Source: Thermotogaceae bacterium (GTDB lineage Bacteria > Thermotogota > Thermotogae > Thermotogales > Thermotogaceae). Taken from it: a stretch of DNA of 10,543 bases. The translations under genes were made by a program, and so were the position numbers. A model generated the notes under the pieces. It had not been told where the DNA came from and made no database searches. It worked only from the letters and a program-made list of their open reading frames with translations. Of this stretch, positions 1-7,198 are shown in pieces; within the stretch, counting starts at the first letter, position 1, and each line of letters starts with the position of its first letter. The DNA lies in NCBI GenBank assembly GCA_027038385.1, contig JALVXE010000105.1, forward strand, positions 1 to 10,543. The letters run 5' to 3'.

Positions 1-906
1 CCCTCCCCCAACCATCCTCGCACCGATTATTCCATTCCCTCTGAGGAAATCCACTATGAAATCCGTCTCCTCACATGAAACCTCGTAGAGCTTTGAAAGA
101 CTCTCATGAGATTCGTAAAGAAGTTCCCCGAGTTCTGCGACCTTCCCTTCCTTTAAGAGGCCTGCCGCGATAACGGTTCTTCTCGTTTCTCTCAGAACGT
201 GTTCTGCACGATTTCTAAGTTTGGGATCTTCTATCTTTTCGAGATCCTTCAGATCTACGTATCTGTAAGATGATATTCCAAGGAGCTCGAGTACCCTCTT
301 TGTCTCCTCTCTTCTTTTGTTGTATTCTCCAGATGCAAGGGAATGCTTGACTTTGGAATCTACTATGGCAAAGGAAAGGCCATCTAATCTGAGGGGAATG
401 TACTCGTGAGAGATCTTCATTGTATCCAAGAGAAGGGCTTTTCCAATCTTCGAGAATACCGCGGTGTACTGGTCCATTACGCCGCATTGAACTCCCACGA
501 AGTTTCTTTCGGCACTCACAGATATATCAACTATCTCTGATTCTCCAATTTCGAGTTCCAGAAGCTCTGATATTGCAAGTGTGACTGCGGTTTCGAGCGC
601 GGCCGAGCTTGAGAGTCCCTTTCCAGGTGGAATATCACTCCAGATGTTTACCTCGATCGGATGAACTTTAAAACCGCGTGATTCGATCTCGTTCAATACT
701 CCGATGACGTAATCGATCCATTTCCCTGTTTTCTCAAATCTTCGAATTCTCACTCTTCCATACCCTTTTGAGGATATCACGAATTCATCGGATGGTTTCG
801 CGTCGACCCACGTTCTTTTATCTATGGCGAACGGGAGAACGAACCCGTCGTTGTAATCGACATGTTCACCTATTATGTTCACCCTTCCAGGTGACGATAC
901 CGTCAA
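1..906 (-). CDS. galK: Galactokinase, C-terminus cut off by the window edge
   Basis: Cytoplasmic GHMP kinase that phosphorylates galactose to galactose-1-phosphate with ATP, the first committed Leloir step. The 302 visible codons carry all three family motifs: PGRVNIIGEHVDYNDG at residues 6-21 (the galactokinase signature; R8, E14, H15 and D17 match conserved residues), the phosphate-binding PPGKGLSSSAA at 93-103, and GVMDQY around 142-147, where D145 matches the catalytic aspartate. The third GHMP motif, GARMVGGG, lies at the very edge of the window. About 350 residues are usual, so roughly 45-50 are missing at the C-terminus. I chose the TTG start at 906-904: it overlaps the galT stop as TTGA, it has GGAGGTGA four bases upstream, and the protein then begins just before the conserved motif, as in relatives. 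It is the last visible gene of galA-galT-galK and is probably translationally coupled to galT. Confidence 0.96.
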   Translation of the reverse strand, partial: MTVSSPGRVNIIGEHVDYNDGFVLPFAIDKRTWVDAKPSDEFVISSKGYGRVRIRRFEKTGKWIDYVIGVLNEIESRGFKVHPIEVNIWSDIPPGKGLSSSAALETAVTLAISELLELEIGESEIVDISVSAERNFVGVQCGVMDQYTAVFSKIGKALLLDTMKISHEYIPLRLDGLSFAIVDSKVKHSLASGEYNKRREETKRVLELLGISSYRYVDLKDLEKIEDPKLRNRAEHVLRETRRTVIAAGLLKEGKVAELGELLYESHESLSKLYEVSCEETDFIVDFLRGNGIIGARMVGGG

Positions 907-1850
907 ACCTTCACCTCCCGGAGCCTTCTGGCCGCTTCTTCCGGCGCTACCGGGTTTATAAAGGTCCAAGTTCCCGTCTCGACACTCGCCATCCACTTGA
1001 TCTTGTCTTTATCCCTCTTCGGTGGATTGAATTCTATGTGAAAGTGGAAGAAGTGATCGACATCCTCTTTCAGCGGGGATTGAAAGAGCATCATCATATA
1101 GGGAAACTCTTGATCGAACAGCTTGTCGTACTTCATAACCACGGTTTTGATGGATCTCGCGAGGTCGGATTCTTCATCTTCTGATAGTTCCAAGATCGTA
1201 CTTATATGCCTTTTGGGATATATGTGAACTTCATACGGAAACCTCGCGTAGAAAGGAACCAGAGCGATGAACGAATCGTTTTCGTATACGGTTCTCTCCC
1301 CGTCTTCGTTTTTCAGAACGTCGCATACCGGGCAACTTTCGTTTTCCTCGTACCATTTTCTCATAGCTTCTACCTTCGCTTCTATCCTTTTCGGCACGAA
1401 TGGGAAAGCGTATATCTGGCCGTGTGGATGTGAGAGCGATGCACCCACTTCTTTCCCCCTGTTCTCAAATATGAAAACGTACTTGACGAAATCCAAACTG
1501 TAGAGATCTCTGGTTCTGTCCTTCCAAACTCTGATGAGCTTTTCTATCTGTCCGAGCGGCATTCTCGAGAGGGAGGAGTTGTGATCTTTCGTGTAGACGA
1601 TCACTTCGCACACGCCGAAAGCCCTCTTCTTTTTGAATATCCCATTCGATTCAACCTCCGGTGGATTTCTCAAAAGAGATGGGTACCTGTTCTCAAAAAC
1701 GACTATGTCATAACTTTCAACGTCTGGAAATTCCATACCTCCGGGACATATGGGACATTCCACGTTCGATGGCCTCACAGGTCTTCTCTGAGTTGCGGTG
1801 GAGACTATCACCCATTCTCCCGTGATCGGATTGAACCTGAGCTCTTGCAT
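903..1850 (-). CDS. galT: Galactose-1-phosphate uridylyltransferase
   Basis: Exchanges UMP between UDP-glucose and galactose-1-phosphate, giving UDP-galactose and glucose-1-phosphate (cytoplasmic, Leloir pathway). It is a HIT-superfamily protein of 315 residues counted from the ATG. CPIC at residues 32-35, H90 and the first histidine of HPHGQ (141-145) correspond to the zinc ligands known from E. coli GalT. H143 is the nucleophile that carries the UMP. A second CPVC (173-176) and the VHIYPKRH motif complete the C-terminal half. Two starts are possible: GTG at 1853, which overlaps the galA stop by four bases, or ATG at 1850, which shares one base with it. GGAGG lies seven bases before the ATG and only four before the GTG, so I prefer the ATG. 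Its stop overlaps the galK start. Confidence 0.96.
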   Translation of the reverse strand: MQELRFNPITGEWVIVSTATQRRPVRPSNVECPICPGGMEFPDVESYDIVVFENRYPSLLRNPPEVESNGIFKKKRAFGVCEVIVYTKDHNSSLSRMPLGQIEKLIRVWKDRTRDLYSLDFVKYVFIFENRGKEVGASLSHPHGQIYAFPFVPKRIEAKVEAMRKWYEENESCPVCDVLKNEDGERTVYENDSFIALVPFYARFPYEVHIYPKRHISTILELSEDEESDLARSIKTVVMKYDKLFDQEFPYMMMLFQSPLKEDVDHFFHFHIEFNPPKRDKDKIKWMASVETGTWTFINPVAPEEAARRLREVKV

Positions 1851-3472
1851 CACGAGACCTCCCCGTAAAAGTAGAACTTCCTCCCATCGTCTCTGAGCTT
1901 CTCCCTTTTGTCTATTCTAAAAGAGTTGTCTACTTCGAGTTTGTACTCCGAACTCTCGAGATCCACTACGAGATGAACGTTTCCAGATCTGGATCCCCTG
2001 GAGGTTATCTCGTATCTCATGGAATCGTCCATGACGTTTTCCACCCTGGGCTTTCCGCCGGATATATCCAAAGCCTTTTTCAAGAGATTTCTCTCGTCTT
2101 CAGACAGCTTTCTGAGGTCATCGCTCAGAAAGATCAGACCATCAAGGGTTCCTGAAACGAGTGCGTAGATCTTTCTTTGCTCTTTCGAGAGTCTTGAATC
2201 GTCTCTGAGTATCAGGCAGTCCGGATCGTTGTACCAAAGTCTTTTGTGGAAGAAATACCTCGTTATACCGTTTCTCAATGCGTATTTTGCGGATATCTCT
2301 TCATTTTCCGCATCCCAGTAGGGTGCGGTATCTTCACTGATCCTCATCCCATCAACGAGCCCCGCCGATGGAACAAGTGGAGCACCGCATCCGAGTATGA
2401 AGGCACCACCGGCGACTTTCTTTATAACCTTCATTCCCCTTTTGTACGACGCTATCGGAGATTCAGCCGTTTTTCTCTCCCCAGGAATGGCTCCTGCGAA
2501 TAGGAAATCTATCTTGAAAAACTCATATCCCATCTTTCTCAAATTGTAAAAGAGATCTTGAAGCCAATTCAGAACTTCTTCATTTGAGAGGTCCAGAGCG
2601 TACACGTCCTTTCCCCAGTTTCTGTAAGCTACCTTTGGCTTACCGTTCTCTTTAACCACCCAGTTGGGATGCTCCTTGAAGATCTTCGATGATTCGGATA
2701 CGCTGAAAGGAGCGAGCCATATTCCGGGTTTGAATCCCCTCTCTTTTATGGTTTCTGCGATGATCTCCAAGCTTGGAAAACCAGGCTTTGTCTCATACCA
2801 GTCTCCTATATCCATCTCGTAAGAGTCGTCTATCTGGAACACCTCTATGGGAAATTCTCCCGCCATCTCGAGATTCATCAAAACGTCTGGCCACTCCAGG
2901 TTCGAAAAGTATTGATACCAGCTGCTCCAGCCGATCGGTTTTTCCTTTCTCAAAACCACATGATTCTCCTTCGCGATCATTCGGGAGTAGATCTCAAGGA
3001 TAAGAGGAGTACTTTTAGCTTCGAGAACGACCAGGGGTTCGATAGGGATGTATTCCTCAAAATACGAGTCGAAGTAATCGAGATACGCCACTATCTGATC
3101 ATCCTCGACCTCGAAATACGGATGTGCAAACCGAGATGAGAGAAATCCCACAACGGTTCCTTCAAAGGCTATGAAGTAATCGGATAAGTGCTTCTCGCTC
3201 GGAACGGGGGTATCCCTGTATTTCCAATCCCGTGATTTAAAGGTTTGGCCTTTGGTATCCAGAACCTTGAAATTACTCCAAGACTGCCAACCACCTGCGA
3301 GTACTCTCTTAGGAGCATCCATCCTGAGGACTTCCACTTTTCCAGGTTTTCCCCTCACAAAGCCTTTAACCGAGAAGCCAAGGTGAACTTTCTCGATACT
3401 CCAATTTAGTGAAAAGTTTTTATCAATTATTGAAAAAAATTCCTTAGAAACTTTTCTTCCAAATATCCGCAA
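1850..3472 (-). CDS. galA: Alpha-galactosidase, GH36 family
   Basis: Hydrolyses terminal alpha-1,6-linked galactose (melibiose, raffinose or galactomannan fragments) with retention of configuration. The protein has 540 residues, close to the 552 I recall for Thermotoga maritima GalA, and resembles it along its whole length: an N-terminal beta-sandwich (about 1-175), a TIM barrel (about 180-460) and a C-terminal beta domain. FFKIDFLFAGA at 318-328 supplies the nucleophile D322, and RISEDTAPYW supplies the acid/base D381; VFQIDDSYE (211-219) is another conserved barrel motif. No signal peptide is seen, so it should act in the cytoplasm on imported substrate. The open frame continues upstream to 3763 but runs into the divergent gene. 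The true start is the TTG at 3472, with a perfect AGGAGGT six bases before it and an N-terminus matching relatives. It is first in the galactose operon. Confidence 0.96.
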   Translation of the reverse strand: MRIFGRKVSKEFFSIIDKNFSLNWSIEKVHLGFSVKGFVRGKPGKVEVLRMDAPKRVLAGGWQSWSNFKVLDTKGQTFKSRDWKYRDTPVPSEKHLSDYFIAFEGTVVGFLSSRFAHPYFEVEDDQIVAYLDYFDSYFEEYIPIEPLVVLEAKSTPLILEIYSRMIAKENHVVLRKEKPIGWSSWYQYFSNLEWPDVLMNLEMAGEFPIEVFQIDDSYEMDIGDWYETKPGFPSLEIIAETIKERGFKPGIWLAPFSVSESSKIFKEHPNWVVKENGKPKVAYRNWGKDVYALDLSNEEVLNWLQDLFYNLRKMGYEFFKIDFLFAGAIPGERKTAESPIASYKRGMKVIKKVAGGAFILGCGAPLVPSAGLVDGMRISEDTAPYWDAENEEISAKYALRNGITRYFFHKRLWYNDPDCLILRDDSRLSKEQRKIYALVSGTLDGLIFLSDDLRKLSEDERNLLKKALDISGGKPRVENVMDDSMRYEITSRGSRSGNVHLVVDLESSEYKLEVDNSFRIDKREKLRDDGRKFYFYGEVS

Positions 3473-3478
3473 AATCCT

Positions 3479-3485
3479 ACCTCCT
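3479..3485 (-). promoter_or_regulatory. Ribosome binding site that fixes the galA TTG start
   Basis: Read on the minus strand this is AGGAGGT, ending six bases before the TTG at 3472-3470. No comparable site precedes the in-frame codons further upstream, which lie inside the divergent promoter and the opposing gene. It is therefore the main reason for a 540-residue GalA rather than a longer one. Confidence 0.8.
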
Positions 3486-3522
3486 GAGTGTTGAGTTTGG
3501 TTTGCTATAAATTTAGGAAATT

Positions 3523-3551
3523 TTTTCACATATGGGGCGAAGTTATATAAT
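3523..3551 (+). promoter_or_regulatory. Predicted promoter of the transporter operon
   Basis: The -10 is a perfect TATAAT at 3546-3551. A weaker -35, TTTTCA at 3523-3528, lies 17 bases upstream; TTCACA at 3525-3530 is closer to consensus but only 15 bases away. Transcription would start near 3558, about 60 bases before the binding-protein start codon, inside the palindrome. Confidence 0.55.
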
Positions 3552-3571
3552 TCTCTCTGGTGAGAATTATA
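3546..3571. promoter_or_regulatory. Perfect palindromic operator between galA and the sugar transporter
   Basis: The arms TATAATTCTC (3546-3555) and GAGAATTATA (3562-3571) are exact reverse complements separated by TCTGGT. The 10-bp arms with a 6-base spacer span about two and a half helical turns, as for a dimeric repressor site. Each arm begins, on its own strand, with TATAAT, a consensus -10 hexamer, so a protein bound here would block transcription both ways. That a sugar-responsive regulator binds is inference; no regulator gene is in the window. A role as an RNA hairpin is less likely, because the likely transcription starts fall inside the palindrome. Confidence 0.65.
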
Positions 3572-3594
3572 ACGCTTCAGCTGCAGCACAAAAA
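3566..3594 (-). promoter_or_regulatory. Predicted promoter of the galactose operon
   Basis: On the minus strand a perfect TATAAT lies at 3571-3566. Seventeen bases upstream the sequence is TTTTTG (3594-3589), a poor -35; TTGTGC is nearby at only 14-base spacing. Transcription would start near 3559, leaving a leader of about 85 bases before galA. The -10 comes free with the palindrome, so this promoter is less certain than the opposing one. Confidence 0.4.
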
Positions 3595-3616
3595 ACTCTG
3601 TGGGGAGGTGTGTGTG

Positions 3617-4870
3617 GTGAGAAAGTTTCTGACAGTTCTTCTTGTAGGTGTACTTTTCTTCGCAGGCACTCTGTGGGCGAAAGAGAATGCACTCGAGATA
3701 TTCAGCTGGTGGACCGGTGGGGGAGAAGAAGAAGCTCTGATGGCATTGTTTCATCTGTTCCACAAGTATTATCCGGACGTCAAGATAATCAACGCAGCAG
3801 TGGCCGGTGGAGCGGGTACAAACGCAAAGGCGGTTCTCAAGACGAGGATGCTAGGGGGCAACCCGCCAGATTCCTTCCAGGTTCACGCTGGAATGGAGCT
3901 CATAGACACATACGTTGTGCCTGGAATGATGGAACCTATAACCTGGATACTAAAAGATATGAACGCACTCGATAAGTTCCCAAAAGCCATACTTGATATG
4001 TGTAGTTACAAGGGAGAAGTCTATTCGATACCGCTGAATGTTCACAGAGCAAACGTTGTCTTCTACAACAAGAAAATAGCCGCCCAGATAGGGATGGAAG
4101 AACCACCACAAACCTGGCATGGATTTGTCGAATACTTGAAGAGAGCGAAGGAGAAAGGATACATAGGATTGGCACTCGGAGACAAGAACAAATGGACTGC
4201 GCTTCATCTCTTCGAGAGCTTGATGCTCGCCGAGCTCGGTCCAGATGCGTACAATGGACTCTGGAAGAACAAGACTTCCTTCAACAACGACGGTATAAGA
4301 AGGGCCCTTGAGATAATGAAGGAGATGCTCAACTACATCAACCCAGATCATGCCGCTATGACTTGGCAAGATGCGGTCAGGTTGGTCTACGAAGGAAAGG
4401 CTCTGGCCACGGTCATGGGAGACTGGGCGGAAGGATATCTCAAAACGCTTGGATGGACTCCTGGCGTTGAGTTCGGTTGGTTCGCACTTCCTGGAACTCA
4501 GGATGCGTTCATGGTTGTCTCCGATACGTTCGGCCTTCCGAAAGGCGCTCCTCACAGGCAAAACGCCATCAGATGGCTCAAGCTCATAGCCTCAAGGGAA
4601 GCTCAAGACGTTTTCAACCCGATAAAGGGATCGATACCTGCAAGACTCGATGCCGATAAGAGCAAATACGATGTCTATCTGAGATGGTCCATGAAGGATT
4701 TCGCCACGAAGAAACTCACTCCATCCATAATCCACGGCTCTGCTGCTCCTGAGAGCTTCTCCACGGCTCTCATGGACGCCATAGATGAGTTCGTAACCAC
4801 GAGGGATGTTGACAAGACGTTCAAAAAGATACTAATGATAGCGGAAGATAACGGTTACAACGTGAAATAA
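3617..4870 (+). CDS. Secreted sugar-binding protein of a CUT1 ABC transporter, glucose/galactose type
   Basis: Captures sugar outside the membrane and delivers it to the two permeases downstream. The 417-residue protein has a Sec signal peptide (basic RK, a hydrophobic core to about 19, likely cleavage after LWA at residue 21) and no lipobox cysteine. The mature part closely recalls the Thermus thermophilus glucose/galactose-binding protein: FSWWTGG (29-35; paired tryptophans W31-W32), GGAGTNAKAVLKTRMLGG (64-81), FQVHAG (87-92, with Q88 and H90), MGDWAEGY and HGSAAPESF are all shared signatures. That suggests a monosaccharide ligand, although the neighbouring galA would also fit an alpha-galactoside. 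I chose GTG at 3617, seven bases after GGGGAGGT; GTG at 3614 is equally in frame. An in-frame ATG at 3560 is rejected because it lies inside the operator, ahead of the ribosome site. Confidence 0.93.
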   Translation: MRKFLTVLLVGVLFFAGTLWAKENALEIFSWWTGGGEEEALMALFHLFHKYYPDVKIINAAVAGGAGTNAKAVLKTRMLGGNPPDSFQVHAGMELIDTYVVPGMMEPITWILKDMNALDKFPKAILDMCSYKGEVYSIPLNVHRANVVFYNKKIAAQIGMEEPPQTWHGFVEYLKRAKEKGYIGLALGDKNKWTALHLFESLMLAELGPDAYNGLWKNKTSFNNDGIRRALEIMKEMLNYINPDHAAMTWQDAVRLVYEGKALATVMGDWAEGYLKTLGWTPGVEFGWFALPGTQDAFMVVSDTFGLPKGAPHRQNAIRWLKLIASREAQDVFNPIKGSIPARLDADKSKYDVYLRWSMKDFATKKLTPSIIHGSAAPESFSTALMDAIDEFVTTRDVDKTFKKILMIAEDNGYNVK

Positions 4871-4893
4871 TCCAAAGCTTGGTTTAAAATCCC

Positions 4894-4917
4894 AAGGGAG
4901 GGGGAAACCCCTCCCTT
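4894..4917 (+). terminator. Strong GC-rich hairpin between binding-protein and permease genes
   Basis: AAGGGAGGGG (4894-4903) pairs perfectly with CCCCTCCCTT (4908-4917) around a GAAA tetraloop of the stable GNRA class. Only TTCT follows, so there is no full uridine tract; it probably acts as a partial terminator or a 3'-end protector. It lies 23 bases after the binding-protein stop and 23 before the first permease start. Such hairpins in transporter operons commonly let the binding protein be made in excess over the membrane subunits. Confidence 0.7.
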
Positions 4918-4940
4918 TCTCCGAGACTGGGGGGATATTC

Positions 4941-5861
4941 GTGAAGAAGGAAGTCCTGATAGGTCTTCTCGTGATCTTACCTTCCATAATAGCAATAGCC
5001 ATATTCGTCTACGGGTTCATATTCTGGACTGTCAGGGTCTCCACGTCGAACTGGAACAGCTTTTCCTCGCTCCTCAGGGGGATATACCACTTCGTTGGAT
5101 TCAGAAATTACAAGAGGCTCTTTCAAGATGACAGATTTATAAAGGACCTTTGGAACACACTGTTCTTCACACTGTTCTTCCTGGTGGGATCTATGAGTAT
5201 AGGGCTTCTACTCGCAGTGCTGGTAGACAAAGGCTTGAAAGGGGCGCAGGTTTTCCAGAACATATACCTTTTCCCGATGGCCATATCTTTCGTGGTCACA
5301 GGTACCGTTTGGAGATGGATATTCGCTCCGGGAATAGTTCCGAGTGATCCTCAGGGTATAAATCTCGTATTTAAAAAGCTGGGACTCGATCAGCTCATGT
5401 GGGGGTGGTACACGAGCACAGAGCATATAGGTCCATTCAACCTAGCTCTCATCCCTGTGATAATAGCGGCCGTTTGGCAGATGTCTGGATACACGATGGC
5501 TATGTACCTGGCAGGATTGAGAGGGATCCCGGTTGATATAGAGGAAGCTGCTAAAGTCGATGGAGCATCCGAATGGCAGGTTTTCTGGAAGATAAAGTTT
5601 CCCCTTCTGAAACCGATAACACTGAGTGCGATGATAATACTCGGTCATATATCACTGAAGATATTCGACCTGGTGTTCGCTATGACTGGAAGTGGGCCGG
5701 ACTTCGTCACCGATATGCCGTCCATATACATGTTCGAGCTCACGTTTAGGAGCAACAGATACGCAAGGGGATCCGCGATATCGATAATAATGCTCCTAAT
5801 GGTAGCCGTCGTCATAATTCCGTACCTCGTTAACTCCATGAAGGAGGAGGTAAGACGATGA
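4941..5861 (+). CDS. Sugar ABC transporter permease, MalF/UgpA type
   Basis: Inner-membrane subunit forming half of the sugar channel. It has 306 residues and about six hydrophobic segments (roughly 6-29, 72-95, 106-130, 166-190, 226-246 and 277-298). The cytoplasmic EAA loop that docks the ATPase is clear: EEAAKVDGA at 201-209, followed by the conserved IKFPLLKP. A longer loop between the third and fourth segments (about 131-165) is usual for the MalF/UgpA-type partner. The GTG start follows GGGGGG with a suitable gap, after the intergenic hairpin. Its stop overlaps the next permease start as ATGA. No ATPase gene follows; carbohydrate transporters of this class often share an ATPase encoded elsewhere. 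Confidence 0.93.
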   Translation: MKKEVLIGLLVILPSIIAIAIFVYGFIFWTVRVSTSNWNSFSSLLRGIYHFVGFRNYKRLFQDDRFIKDLWNTLFFTLFFLVGSMSIGLLLAVLVDKGLKGAQVFQNIYLFPMAISFVVTGTVWRWIFAPGIVPSDPQGINLVFKKLGLDQLMWGWYTSTEHIGPFNLALIPVIIAAVWQMSGYTMAMYLAGLRGIPVDIEEAAKVDGASEWQVFWKIKFPLLKPITLSAMIILGHISLKIFDLVFAMTGSGPDFVTDMPSIYMFELTFRSNRYARGSAISIIMLLMVAVVIIPYLVNSMKEEVRR

Positions 5862-6667
5862 GAAAGTTTGTCATCTACCTCATAATGGTGTTCTTCGCAA
5901 TTTACTACCTCCTCCCGATGTACGTCTTGATAAACACATCTTTCAAACCTCTGTCTGAAGTTGACATGTCCACCATGTGGAATCCACCAAAGCACTGGTC
6001 TTTTGAGGGATTCAAGAAAGCATTTTCAAAGATAGGGAAGAATCTGAAGAACAGCTTCTATCTCACGATTCCCGCTACGCTGATATCCGCATTCTTGGGA
6101 TCGATAAACGGCTACGTGTTCTCAAAGGTTAGGTTTAGAGGAGACAAGATAGTTTTCATGCTCATACTCTTTGGGATGTTCATACCGTATCAGAGTATCC
6201 TTTTCCCTCTCATAAGATTTCTCCAGTCGATAAAGCTTTACGGTTCCATAGTTGGCTTGATATTGGTCCATGTGATATACGGCATACCGATAACGACGCT
6301 GATATTCAGAAACTACTACATGGAAGTTCCGGGAGAGCTTGTCGAAGCGAGCAAGATAGACGGTGCTGGATTCTTCACGACCTACACGAAGATCCTCTTT
6401 CCGCTCTCAATACCTGCGTTCGTCGTTGTGATAATCTGGCAGTTCACAAACATATGGAACGAATTCTTGTTCGCCGTGACTGTGACAAGTAACCCCGAGA
6501 AACAACCTGTTACCGTGGCTCTCGTCAATCTGGCCGGGTCTCAGGTGGTTGAGTGGAACGTTCAAATGGCAGGAGCTCTAATAACAGCCCTCCCAACGAT
6601 ACTAGTCTACATATTCCTGGGAAGATACTTCATAAGAGGACTCTTGGCTGGATCCGTGAAGGGATGA
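5858..6667 (+). CDS. Sugar ABC transporter permease, MalG/UgpE type
   Basis: Second channel subunit, 269 residues, pairing with the upstream permease. It shows the MalG-type layout: an N-terminal segment (about 5-26), the short exported stretch with LSEVDMSTMWNPPKHWSFEG, then five more hydrophobic segments. The EAA loop reads LVEASKIDGA (161-170) followed by ILFPLSIPA, a slight variant with Ser in place of the second Ala. The ATG overlaps the preceding stop by four bases and AAGGAGGAGG lies just upstream, so the two permeases are translationally coupled and probably made in equal amounts. The C-terminus (GLLAGSVKG) is the usual ending for this subunit. No convincing terminator follows it. Confidence 0.94.
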   Translation: MRKFVIYLIMVFFAIYYLLPMYVLINTSFKPLSEVDMSTMWNPPKHWSFEGFKKAFSKIGKNLKNSFYLTIPATLISAFLGSINGYVFSKVRFRGDKIVFMLILFGMFIPYQSILFPLIRFLQSIKLYGSIVGLILVHVIYGIPITTLIFRNYYMEVPGELVEASKIDGAGFFTTYTKILFPLSIPAFVVVIIWQFTNIWNEFLFAVTVTSNPEKQPVTVALVNLAGSQVVEWNVQMAGALITALPTILVYIFLGRYFIRGLLAGSVKG

Positions 6668-6689
6668 AAAACTTTCATGGGATAAGTAT

Positions 6690-6917
6690 AAACCCTCCTC
6701 TCCGAGTGTTCCAAGAAATTCAAACCTTGCAGACGAAGCCATCGGAGTAGATCCATCGCTGGTTACCCTTTCGTGGAGCAGCTTGAAAGATTCTGATGAA
6801 GGTAAAGCTGTGTACGATGTGTACCTAGGATACAACACGCAAAGGCAACGTCAGGCATTGGGATACGAGGTATACTCCAGAGAGGGAAGGTTCTGGATGA
6901 GGTCAGCTATTGTATGA
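6690..6917 (+). pseudogene. Remnant of an FN3-like domain from a surface protein
   Basis: A frame with no sensible start reads PSSPSVPRNSNLADEAIG, then VDPSLVTLSWSSLKDSDE and KAVYDVYLG, and ends at TGA 6915-6917. This is the familiar pattern of fibronectin-type-III-like repeats in secreted bacterial proteins (proline linker, 'VDP..VTLSW..', 'YDVYLG'). After YDVYLG the match fades in this frame; the next frame offers TRYTPE and the original frame later FWMRSAIV, as if two small frameshifts had occurred. I see no intact parent gene on either side. It begins just after the permease stop, suggesting the transporter and this fragment were brought together by a deletion or rearrangement. The reading is based on motifs only. 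Confidence 0.6.
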
Positions 6918-6985
6918 ATTAAAAATAACTCCGATGTGGCCCATTATTAAAGAACGAAGACCGACATTGTGCTCTGTATTCATCG

Positions 6986-7198
6986 TCATCCCACAACTTC
7001 AACTTTTTGGAACGATTCAACCAGGATCTTCGAAATATCGGCGCGTTTTGAAACATCCAGTATCTCGATAGCTACAATTTCTCCCTCGCTGTTGAAATCC
7101 ACGATTACCCCCTCAGCTATTTCGTCTGAACTGTCTATTTCCTTTTCGTTGAACCTTATATAAAGAGCATCCGTTTCTTTTGAATACCTGATTTTCAC
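6986..7198 (-). CDS. DUF2283 protein, likely partner of the DUF4258 protein
   Basis: A 70-residue protein with the DUF2283 hallmarks: MKIRYSKETDALYIRF at the N-terminus, EIAEGVIVDFNSEGEIVAIEILDVSK in the middle (residues 26-51), and a short acidic C-terminal helix. The family is small, of no proven biochemical role, and is often encoded beside DUF4258 proteins; the pair is regarded as a putative toxin-antitoxin module in which DUF2283 would be the antitoxin. Here its GTG start overlaps the DUF4258 stop as GTGA, with GGAAGGGTG about eight bases upstream inside that gene, so the two are coupled. The frame is intact, unlike the neighbouring debris. A role in toxin neutralisation is inference from context. 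Confidence 0.8.
   Translation of the reverse strand: MKIRYSKETDALYIRFNEKEIDSSDEIAEGVIVDFNSEGEIVAIEILDVSKRADISKILVESFQKVEVVG

Noticed and set aside
768..1184. Plus-strand frame of 138 codons across the galK/galT junction
   Set aside because: It is a shadow of two well-identified minus-strand genes and lacks any motif.
3560..3616. ATG at 3560 as the start of the sugar-binding protein
   Set aside because: It lies inside the palindrome and at the likely transcription start, and would put a poorly suited stretch ahead of a clear signal peptide that begins at 3617.
3473..3763. Upstream extension of the galA frame to an ATG at 3763
   Set aside because: It would cross both promoters and the signal-peptide region of the divergent binding protein, and the added residues are not like any alpha-galactosidase. 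The TTG at 3472 has a perfect ribosome site.
3950..4561. Long minus-strand open frame (about 203 residues) opposite the binding-protein gene
   Set aside because: It is antisense to a gene with strong family motifs throughout and its translation shows no recognisable domain.
6664..6678. Small hairpin (ATGAAA, loop AAC, TTTCAT) just after the permease as a terminator
   Set aside because: Six AT-rich pairs, a three-base loop and no thymine run; too weak, and it overlaps the stop codon.
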